A stretch of 7,593 nt of DNA, taken from the NCBI GenBank assembly GCA_902834965.1, contig CADFKY010000046.1:1-7593 (forward strand). The letters run 5' to 3'. Under the pieces are notes generated by a model that ran no database searches, had not been told where the DNA came from, and was given only the letters and a program-made list of their open reading frames with translations. Positions within the stretch are counted from its first letter, which is position 1. Every line of letters starts with the position of its first letter. Of the stretch, positions 1 through 4,967 are shown one piece after another. The stretch comes from Veillonellaceae bacterium (GTDB taxonomy: Bacteria; Bacillota_C; Negativicutes; Veillonellales; Veillonellaceae). The position numbers were made by a program, and so were the translations under genes.

Positions 1-1118
1 AACTCATTTCTTTATTACAAGAAGGTCATGTAGAATCTATTCGTGTTACAATTCCTGAAGGATACACAGTTGGTGATATTGCTATCGTTCTTGAAAAAAA
101 TCAAATTATGAAGGCAAAGGACTTCTTAGCAGAAGCAAAGACCTTTGTACCATACCCATATATGAAAGGTACAAGACCTGCTACATATCCGGTAGAGGGC
201 TTCTTATTCCCAAGTACTTATGAAATTCCAGTAGGTGCAACGCCACGTGAAGTGATTCAAATGATGGCTGACGAAATGAATCGTTACCTCACACCGGCTG
301 TGAAGAAACAAATTCAAGCTCAACACATGAGTATTCATGACTTTGTAACATTGGCATCCATTGTTGAACGTGAATCTTTATTTGATGCAGATCGTCCAAC
401 AATTGCAGGGGTATTTAAAAAACGGTTAGCCCATGGTATTCCATTGCAATCTGATGCGACAATTTCCTATGTACTAGGTTATGCAAAAGAAGATGTAACT
501 ATTGGTGATACGCAATTACAAAGTCCGTACAATACATACGTATCTAAAGGTTTGCCACCAGGACCAATTGCGAACCCTGGTAAAAAAGCATTAGATGCAG
601 TCTTGCATTCTGAAGATACAGATTATTTATACTTTGTAGCAGATAAAGATGGACATAACCACTTCTCTAAAACATATGAAGAACATTTAGCGGAAGTTCA
701 TAAAATCTATGGTAATGATACGGCTACATCCTCTAATACAGAGGCCGCAGTACAAGCTGGTCCTAACTATGACGTGGCTGTGGCAACGACAGAGCCTAAC
801 TACAATTACAGCTCTGAAGAAGCGGTGGAAGCAGATTCTCAATATGTTAATGTGGAACCTACGTACAAATATACACCAACAACGGTTCCAGCTGCTGAAA
901 TTCCAGCACCAACACCAGCTCCACAAGCACCAGCTCAATCTGCACCAGCAACTCAATCATCTAGTTCTAACTCTTATGTGCCAACTACAACACCTGCTCC
1001 AGAATCTATGCAAAATGTTGTACCAAGTACACAACAAGTACCTCATATTGAAGTAAAGCCAGCTGAATCTGTGGATCGTTCTACGTTGGTAATTCCTAGT
1101 GGTAATAGCAATAAATAA
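1..1118 (+). CDS. mltG: Endolytic murein transglycosylase MltG (YceG-like), 5' end missing
   Basis: MltG is a membrane-anchored lytic transglycosylase that cuts nascent glycan strands and so sets peptidoglycan chain length. The reading frame is open from base 3 to the TAA at 1116-1118, giving 371 visible residues. The N-terminal membrane anchor lies upstream of the window, so the ATG at 108 is an internal Met and not the start. Family landmarks are VTIPEGYTVGDIA (visible residues ~16-28), GFLFPSTYEI, LASIVERES with the expected catalytic Glu in the SIVE segment (codon 366-368, visible residue 122), and YNTYVSKGLPPGPIANPG. The usual end of the family is near HLAEVHKIYG. After it comes an extra tail of about 134 residues rich in Pro, Ala, Thr, Ser and Gln, with recurring PNY/PTY motifs. 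The neighbouring trmR and U32 genes reproduce the B. subtilis yrrL-yrrM-yrrN/O order. Confidence 0.93.
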   Translation, partial: LISLLQEGHVESIRVTIPEGYTVGDIAIVLEKNQIMKAKDFLAEAKTFVPYPYMKGTRPATYPVEGFLFPSTYEIPVGATPREVIQMMADEMNRYLTPAVKKQIQAQHMSIHDFVTLASIVERESLFDADRPTIAGVFKKRLAHGIPLQSDATISYVLGYAKEDVTIGDTQLQSPYNTYVSKGLPPGPIANPGKKALDAVLHSEDTDYLYFVADKDGHNHFSKTYEEHLAEVHKIYGNDTATSSNTEAAVQAGPNYDVAVATTEPNYNYSSEEAVEADSQYVNVEPTYKYTPTTVPAAEIPAPTPAPQAPAQSAPATQSSSSNSYVPTTTPAPESMQNVVPSTQQVPHIEVKPAESVDRSTLVIPSGNSNK

Positions 1119-1121
1119 TGT

Positions 1122-1127
1122 AGGAGA
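1122..1127 (+). promoter_or_regulatory. Ribosome binding site of trmR with long spacing
   Basis: AGGAGA lies 14 bases before the ATG at 1142, which is longer than usual. No better start exists: in the same frame the only codon between the TAG at 1121-1123 and 1142 that could start is ATT at 1127, inside the site itself. The ATG at 1118 is followed immediately by TAG. The long spacing may lower translation of this gene. Confidence 0.6.
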
Positions 1128-1141
1128 TTGAATCTACTTTC

Positions 1142-1750
1142 ATGACATTAAATGATATTTTAAATGAACAGCGTATTTACGCGATGATTAATGATGTACC
1201 GATTCTACGAGAATCTGAGGTTCATCTCTTTGAAGAATTAATAGGTTTGTACCGGCCCACCTCTGTGTTAGAGGTGGGCACCGCCATTGGTTACTCTGCT
1301 TTGTTGATGGCTCCGCTACTCGACGAAGAGGAGGGACATATTACATCTATTGAATTAGATGATGTGCGTTACGAAATGGCGAAATATTATATTAACCAAT
1401 CTGATTATGCCGATACAATTACATTGCTGAAAGGCGATGCGTCTCAAGTCTTAACGGAACTCACCGGTGAATATGATCTAGTATTTTTAGATGGTCCCAA
1501 AGGGCAATATCTTAAACAATTAGAACTCATTTTGCCTCATGTGAAAGAAGGAGGCGTTATCCTTGCAGACAATGTACTTTTTAGAGGCTATGTAAGAGGC
1601 GATAAGGAGCCGCCAAAACGGTTTAAGACTATCGTAAAACGGTTAAAAGAATACTTAACGTATGTTGAAAATAAAGAATTGTTTAACACCACCATCTATC
1701 CAATGGGGGATGGTATGAGTGTGAGTGTGTGGAAAGGGCACAACAAATAA
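1142..1750 (+). CDS. trmR: tRNA 5-hydroxyuridine methyltransferase, TrmR-type class I SAM-dependent O-methyltransferase
   Basis: The 202-residue protein is a small class I SAM-dependent O-methyltransferase, in the usual size range for the B. subtilis YrrM/TrmR group (about 200-220 residues). In that group the enzyme methylates 5-hydroxyuridine at tRNA position 34 to 5-methoxyuridine. The SAM-binding motif I reads VLEVGTAIGYSAL (residues ~43-55). An acidic SIELDD strand end follows, then YDLVFLDGPKGQY, then GGVILADNVLFRGYV. The Asp and the DN pair correspond to the metal and substrate site of this fold. The C-terminal MGDGMSVSVWK matches the family's closing GDG strand. It follows mltG by 23 bases and its TAA overlaps the ATG of the U32 gene, so the two are probably translationally coupled. 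A generic catechol-type methyltransferase is the main alternative, but the adjoining U32 gene favours the tRNA role. Confidence 0.86.
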   Translation: MTLNDILNEQRIYAMINDVPILRESEVHLFEELIGLYRPTSVLEVGTAIGYSALLMAPLLDEEEGHITSIELDDVRYEMAKYYINQSDYADTITLLKGDASQVLTELTGEYDLVFLDGPKGQYLKQLELILPHVKEGGVILADNVLFRGYVRGDKEPPKRFKTIVKRLKEYLTYVENKELFNTTIYPMGDGMSVSVWKGHNK

Positions 1751-2991
1751 TGGCAGAACATTTTATGGAATTGCTTTGTCCAGCCGGTAATATGGACAAG
1801 CTTAAAATGGCTATTCGCTATGGTGCGGATGCCGTATATTGTGCAGGCAAACGTTTTGGCTTGCGCGCAGGTAACTCTAATTTCTCCGACGAGGAATTAA
1901 AGGAAGCTGTAGAATTCGTACATGCTCATGGTAAAAAACTCCATGTTACATGTAATATCATTCCTCACAATGAGGATTTTGAAGGTTTAGAGGATTATTT
2001 GAAATTCCTTGAAAGTATCGGCGTTGATGCAATCATCGTAGCCGACATGGGTATCTTCAGCCTTGCTAAACGCGTGGCTCCAGGCCTTGAGCTTCATGTA
2101 AGTACACAAGCATCTACAACAAACTGGCATACAGTGCAAATGTGGAAAGAACTGGGTGCTACACGCGTCGTAGCGGCTCGCGAAGTATCCTTAGCAGACC
2201 TTAAAGAAATGAAGGATAATGTAGATATCGAAATTGAATCCTTCGTACATGGCTCCATGTGTATTTCTTACTCTGGTCGTTGTCTCTTGTCTAACTACAT
2301 GACCGGCAACCGTGATGCGAACCGCGGTCAATGTTCTCAATCTTGCCGTTGGAAATATTCCCTTGTTGAATCCAACCGACCTGGTGAATATTATCCAATT
2401 GAAGAAGATGAACATGGCACATATATCTTTAACTCTAAAGACTTGTGCTTGATTCACCGCATTCCTGATTTATATGAAGCTGGTATTGATAGCCTTAAAA
2501 TTGAAGGCCGTATGAAATCCGTTCACTATTGTGCAACAGTAGCAAAGGTATACCGTACAGCTATTGATACATATCTTAAAGAAGGTAAAGACTGGTATGT
2601 TCGTCCAGAATGGATTGCAGAATTAGAAAAGATTTCTCACCGTCCATATACAGATGGTTTTGCAGAAGGTCGTCCTGATGAAACGGCTCAAAACTATGGT
2701 AAATCTACCAATACACAAAGCCATGACTTTATCGGTTTAGTTATGGGCTACAACGAAGAAGAAAAATACGTTGATCTTGAACAACGTAATAACTTCAAGG
2801 TAGGCGATAAAGTAGAATTCTGCCAACCTAAAGGGGACCTTGTGGAAACTGTAATTGAAAAAATGACAGACGAAGATGGTAATCCAATCGACGTAGCGCC
2901 TCATGCGCAAATGAAAGTGCGTATCTACATGGATACACCACTTGAGCCGTATTCTATGATGCGCCGTGAGTGTAAACCAAAAGAAGCTTAG
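1750..2991 (+). CDS. trhP: U32-family protein, probable tRNA U34 hydroxylase TrhP (YrrO/YegQ type)
   Basis: The 413-residue protein matches the U32 'peptidase' signature perfectly (E-x-F-x2-G-S-x-C-x4-G-x-C-x-x-S; residues 163-181, ESFVHGSMC...SGRCLLS). In this family TrhP proteins hydroxylate U34 of tRNA to ho5U, reportedly using prephenate, and related U32 proteins carry a [4Fe-4S] cluster. Cys171, Cys178, Cys195 and Cys233 have nearly the spacing of the cluster ligands reported for UbiU; Cys199 is an extra candidate. ELLCPAGN near the start and LKIEGRMKS in the middle are family hallmarks. The last ~85 residues form the beta-rich U32 C-terminal domain (DFIGLVMGY...MRRE). I chose the ATG at 1750, which overlaps the trmR stop as TAATG behind GGAAAGGG; a GTG at 1729 would add seven residues. 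B. subtilis has two U32 genes here, but this window has one. Confidence 0.87.
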   Translation: MAEHFMELLCPAGNMDKLKMAIRYGADAVYCAGKRFGLRAGNSNFSDEELKEAVEFVHAHGKKLHVTCNIIPHNEDFEGLEDYLKFLESIGVDAIIVADMGIFSLAKRVAPGLELHVSTQASTTNWHTVQMWKELGATRVVAAREVSLADLKEMKDNVDIEIESFVHGSMCISYSGRCLLSNYMTGNRDANRGQCSQSCRWKYSLVESNRPGEYYPIEEDEHGTYIFNSKDLCLIHRIPDLYEAGIDSLKIEGRMKSVHYCATVAKVYRTAIDTYLKEGKDWYVRPEWIAELEKISHRPYTDGFAEGRPDETAQNYGKSTNTQSHDFIGLVMGYNEEEKYVDLEQRNNFKVGDKVEFCQPKGDLVETVIEKMTDEDGNPIDVAPHAQMKVRIYMDTPLEPYSMMRRECKPKEA

Positions 2992-3025
2992 TAGGTAGTA
3001 TATTAACGACAAACATATCTAATGG

Positions 3026-3053
3026 ATGCCTATACTAGAGACATGTATAGCAT
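3026..3053 (+). other. Imperfect hairpin between trhP and the DUF4911-like gene
   Basis: ATGCCTATAC (3026-3035) can pair with GTATAGCAT (3045-3053), giving nine pairs with one bulged C and a 9-base loop. The tract after it (TTTACATTTTAT) is T-rich but not a clean run, so it is at best a weak terminator. The same bases contain TATACT (3031-3036), a plausible -10 box, with ACGACA (3006-3011) as a poor -35 at 19-base spacing. I cannot choose between a partial terminator, a promoter and neither. Confidence 0.3.
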
Positions 3054-3087
3054 TTACATTTTATAGTAATGATGTGTAGGAGGACTT

Positions 3088-3363
3088 ATGAGTGGTACAT
3101 CTTTAGAACCGAGTAAATCTATCGGTGCATTTACTGATGTACCAGATTTAGCAACCTCTGGGGAAGAGGCGTATGTGTACTTTCATCTTGAACCGAAGCA
3201 TACGAACTATATCAATCGCATCATTGAAGGCTATGAATACTTAGGGGTTATGACATCTATTGATGTAAATGGACGATGTATGCTAAGGTGTACACCTTCA
3301 ACACGGCCCTTGGCTATTGAATTATTAAGTAGTCTATCGGACTATGTCACTATCGAGGATTAA
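3088..3363 (+). CDS. Small DUF4911-like protein, function unknown
   Basis: The 91-residue acidic protein has no signal peptide, no membrane segment and no catalytic motif that I can see. The core (residues ~25-90) reads AYVYFHLEPKHTNYINRIIEGYEYLGVMTSIDVNGRC and continues to a C-terminal LLSSLSDYVTIED. This pattern resembles DUF4911: a strand ending in a short charged loop, then the I-x-x-I-I-E-G-Y-x-x-L helix and turn, then a second strand. The family is small, found mostly in anaerobic Firmicutes, and has no assigned function. The start is well supported by AGGAGG at 3078-3083, four bases before the ATG. The ~25 residues before the core are Ser/Thr-rich and look disordered. It lies 96 bases after trhP and may be cotranscribed with it. 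The family name is from memory of the pattern. Confidence 0.72.
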   Translation: MSGTSLEPSKSIGAFTDVPDLATSGEEAYVYFHLEPKHTNYINRIIEGYEYLGVMTSIDVNGRCMLRCTPSTRPLAIELLSSLSDYVTIED

Positions 3364-3424
3364 TATAATATTTTTATCATTACATCAAAATGTTTAGACC
3401 TAGTAGAGAAATGAGAGTATATCT

Positions 3425-4414
3425 ATGAAACAATCTATGTTGAAACGTGCATTATTAACAGCTTGTCTAAGTGTATCTATGGCAGGCGTAGCTATGGCAG
3501 GTCCTGTAGGCCCTGTTATTATTCCTCAAGCAGGGGATGTAGTAGTCATCAATCATGGTCCTGATATGACCTTCACTGGTAATATCAACTTTGATGTGGA
3601 AAGCCAAACTAATAATAATTTACAAGTTGGCTCCACTGTGATTCCTAATGTTGTATATGGTGCAGCGTTCAATAAAACTGGTGCGCCAGATACAATTATC
3701 CCAGCTCAAACTTACGTGTATGTAGGCACAAAAGATGGGGCGAATGCTTTCACAGAGGCTAGCGATGCTGACAAAAAAGGTGCTAACTGGGATGTAGAAA
3801 CCTTGAAAAAAACTAAATCTGGTGACGTACAATTGGCAAGCCGTGGCATTCCTGAAAAGCCATTGGCAAATCAAGTAGCCACTATTAAAGATTCCATTAT
3901 GCTTAGCGCCGTAGACCTCAGTACAACAGAGGTAGGCCGAAACAGCAAGGGCGTTCTATACATGACAGTTCCTAAGGAATTAAAATTGACTGCTGACACA
4001 GGGATTCCTGAAGACGTGCGCGAAACAATGCCAGCTATGTTCCGTGGTAAAATGGGTGATTCCCTCATGGTGAATCTCATGCCTTTAAATGAAGAGGAAA
4101 AACAACAATTAGCGGCAAACCCACATAATGCAAATACAATTGTATTCAACCGCGGTATGAGCATGGCAAAAATGATTGGTTCCTCTGCGCGTACAAGTAA
4201 AGTGTACACATATATGAAGGATCATTACTTGAACCTCGTTATCGTAGCAAAAGATTACGACGATAACGGTGCTCGTGGTAGTGGTGTCATGATGGTTTCT
4301 AAACAAGATAACTCTAACGATGTACTCTTAACACTTTACAAAGGCCCAGATCTTTCCAATAGCAAATTGGAAAAAGTAATTGGTGCTATGTTATCTACAA
4401 ACTTCAAACGCTAA
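3425..4414 (+). CDS. Exported protein of unknown function with Sec signal peptide
   Basis: I do not recognise this 329-residue protein. Its N-terminus is a clear Sec signal peptide: positive MKQSMLKR, a hydrophobic core, and a probable cleavage after AMA (residues 24-26, AMA|GPVG). The mature part has no cysteine and no further membrane segment, so it is probably soluble in the periplasm or loosely attached to the envelope. An early beta-rich part (VVVINHGPDMTFTGNINFDVES, then VYVGTKDGANAF) leads to a more helical, Met-rich middle (ETMPAMFRGKMGDSLMVNLMP), then an alternating segment YLNLVIVAKDYDDNGARGSGVMMVSK. A short C-terminal helix closes the protein (SKLEKVIGAMLSTNFK). No catalytic motif stands out. 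The ribosome site is weak (GAGAG, 3413-3417). TATAAT at 3364-3369 could be a -10 box, but no good -35 is visible. A terminator follows downstream. Confidence 0.88.
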   Translation: MKQSMLKRALLTACLSVSMAGVAMAGPVGPVIIPQAGDVVVINHGPDMTFTGNINFDVESQTNNNLQVGSTVIPNVVYGAAFNKTGAPDTIIPAQTYVYVGTKDGANAFTEASDADKKGANWDVETLKKTKSGDVQLASRGIPEKPLANQVATIKDSIMLSAVDLSTTEVGRNSKGVLYMTVPKELKLTADTGIPEDVRETMPAMFRGKMGDSLMVNLMPLNEEEKQQLAANPHNANTIVFNRGMSMAKMIGSSARTSKVYTYMKDHYLNLVIVAKDYDDNGARGSGVMMVSKQDNSNDVLLTLYKGPDLSNSKLEKVIGAMLSTNFKR

Positions 4415-4420
4415 TAATCT

Positions 4421-4450
4421 AGCTCATGTACAGTGAGCTGTAGTACAGCT
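4421..4450 (+). repeat. Two tandem imperfect 15-bp repeats, each with self-complementary parts
   Basis: AGCTCATGTACAGTG (4421-4435) is followed directly by AGCTGTAGTACAGCT (4436-4450), and the two agree at 10 of 15 positions (AGCT...GTACAG). In addition, AGCTCA (4421-4426) pairs with TGAGCT (4434-4439), and AGCTGT (4436-4441) pairs with ACAGCT (4445-4450). These two hairpins share bases and exclude each other. No T-run follows, so this is not the terminator. It lies just after the stop of the exported-protein gene and could be an RNA stabiliser, a protein site or chance. Confidence 0.45.
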
Positions 4451-4482
4451 ACATTGGTTAGCGTATATATGATAATCTTAAT

Positions 4483-4563
4483 AAACGGCTCGAGTTTGAT
4501 ATGTCCCCCTTTTAATGGACAACCCGTAAAGGGAGTACATATCAGTTATATCGGGCCGTTTTT
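4483..4563 (+). terminator. Rho-independent terminator of the exported-protein gene, loop enlarged by an insertion
   Basis: AAACGGCTCGA (4483-4493) pairs over all 11 positions with TCGGGCCGTTT (4551-4561), with one G-U wobble, and the 3' arm runs into TTTTT (4559-4563). The 57-base interval between the arms is far larger than a normal loop. It contains a 48-bp self-complementary element flanked by GTT. Without that element and one GTT the loop would be only GTTATA. The inserted part can fold as its own hairpin, so the terminator may still work. Confidence 0.8.
4497..4544 (+). mobile_element. 48-bp mini-element with IS-like inverted ends and GTT target duplication
   Basis: The ends TGATATGT (4497-4504) and ACATATCA (4537-4544) are perfect 8-bp inverted repeats with the TG...CA termini common to IS3-type elements. 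The similarity continues inward imperfectly: the left end goes on CCCCCTTTTAATGG, and the right end, read on the other strand, goes on ACTCCCTTTACGGG. The element is flanked by GTT on both sides (4494-4496 and 4545-4547), consistent with a 3-bp target duplication. There is no room for a transposase, so it would be a MITE or a collapsed remnant of two IS ends. Within it, CCCTTT (4507-4512) pairs with AAAGGG (4528-4533), so its RNA folds as a hairpin. The IS family is an inference from end shape only. Confidence 0.6.
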
Positions 4564-4627
4564 ATATGGTGTGTTTAAAGGTGTTTCTTTAATTTATAGA
4601 TTTTGTGAAATTTACAGTTACACTGTA

Positions 4628-4659
4628 TTGAATTTTTTGATTCTCTATGATACTATAAT
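4628..4659 (+). promoter_or_regulatory. Probable promoter of the thrS T-box transcript
   Basis: A perfect TATAAT stands at 4654-4659, about 15 bases before the first paired bases of the T-box. The best -35 match is TTGAAT (4628-4633), but the spacing of 20 is long. TTGATT (4637-4642) is too close. The -10 box and its position are convincing, while the -35 element is uncertain. Confidence 0.6.
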
Positions 4660-4669
4660 CTAGTAAAAG

Positions 4670-4920
4670 TTATGCAAAGGACATGATTCTCATATCCCTG
4701 TGTACCAGAGAGAGGCAGATGCTGGAAATGCCTTACACATATATTAGAGTTACCCCCTTTAAACTGATTTGTCGAACCTAAGTAGGCAAATACGGCCGCC
4801 ACCGTTATCGGGCTTAATGAAGTGAATTAACTATACACATATATTCGTATAGGTAGTTAACTAGGGTGGAACCGCGAATGATCTTCGTCCCTTGTTTGTA
4901 GGGATAGAGGGTCTTTTTTT
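4670..4920 (+). promoter_or_regulatory. T-box riboswitch, threonine-specific (specifier ACC), leader of thrS
   Basis: This leader senses uncharged tRNA-Thr and permits read-through into thrS when charging is low. Stem I closes with AAAGG (4676-4680) pairing CCTTT (4756-4760). Its upper helix is TGTGTA/TACACA (4699-4704 with 4734-4739), then AGAGAG and an apical hairpin GGCA/TGCC with GATGCTGGAAA in the loop. The specifier ACC (4752-4754) lies one base before the 3' strand of the basal helix, where T-boxes read the anticodon. GTAGGC, ACGG and CCGTTA (4782-4807) form the stem II and IIA/B region. A stem III (CTATAC/GTATAG, extended by TTAA/TTAA) spans 4827-4860. The T-box AGGGTGGAACCGCG occupies 4863-4876, with the TGGA bulge at 4867-4870, and its AGGG can pair with CCCT (4889-4892) in the antiterminator. 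Confidence 0.95.
4880..4920 (+). terminator. Attenuator (intrinsic terminator) of the T-box leader
   Basis: GATCTTCGTCCCT (4880-4892) pairs with AGGGATAGAGGGTC (4900-4913), with one bulged A and three G-U pairs. The loop is TGTTTGT, followed by seven T residues (4914-4920). The 5' arm includes the CCCT needed by the antiterminator, so the two structures exclude each other, as expected for transcription attenuation. Confidence 0.92.
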
Positions 4921-4954
4921 ATTACCAAAATCCAACTATCCTAGTTTATAAATT

Positions 4955-4959
4955 GGAGG
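4955..4959 (+). promoter_or_regulatory. Ribosome binding site that fixes the thrS start
   Basis: GGAGG ends eight bases before the ATG at 4968. A TTG at 4953 is in frame, but it overlaps this site and so cannot be the start. The ATG gives the normal ThrS N-terminus, MADVKIILPDG. Confidence 0.9.
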
Positions 4960-4967
4960 AAAGAAAA

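Noticed and set aside
687..956. A Cys/Trp-rich antisense frame over the mltG tail.
   Set aside because: It is the reverse shadow of the same low-complexity coding sequence. The other antisense frames (within 2191-3012, 3620-4306, 4946-5182 and 6177-6800) are likewise shadows of trhP, the exported protein and thrS.
709..1056. A 115-codon + strand frame inside mltG, rich in Leu, Gln and His.
   Set aside because: It is the shifted-frame shadow of the low-complexity Pro/Ala/Thr tail, and its odd composition follows from those repeated codons. There is no ribosome site.
1729..1749. A GTG start that would lengthen the U32 protein by seven residues.
   Set aside because: The ATG at 1750 overlaps the trmR stop in the classic coupled arrangement and has GGAAAGGG at a workable distance. 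The extra residues MERAQQI are just shifted trmR codons.
3364..3369. TATAAT just after the DUF4911-like gene as a promoter for the exported protein.
   Set aside because: No acceptable -35 element lies 15-20 bases upstream, and TATAAT-like strings are frequent in AT-rich DNA. I mention it only under the gene.
3425..3466. A possible lipoprotein signal: LTAC at residues 11-14 of the exported protein.
   Set aside because: The hydrophobic stretch before this Cys is too short, and the hydrophobic core continues past it to AMA|GPVG. Ordinary signal peptidase I cleavage fits better.
4433..4663. A 76-codon open frame on the + strand between the exported-protein gene and the T-box.
   Set aside because: It starts at a GTG inside the tandem repeats, has no ribosome site, and runs through the terminator, the mini-element and the thrS -10 box. 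The encoded sequence looks like random translation of AT-rich DNA.
4775..4777. A second ACC in GAACC as an alternative T-box specifier.
   Set aside because: It lies outside the stem I closed by AAAGG/CCTTT, so it cannot be in the specifier loop; the ACC at 4752-4754 is correctly placed.
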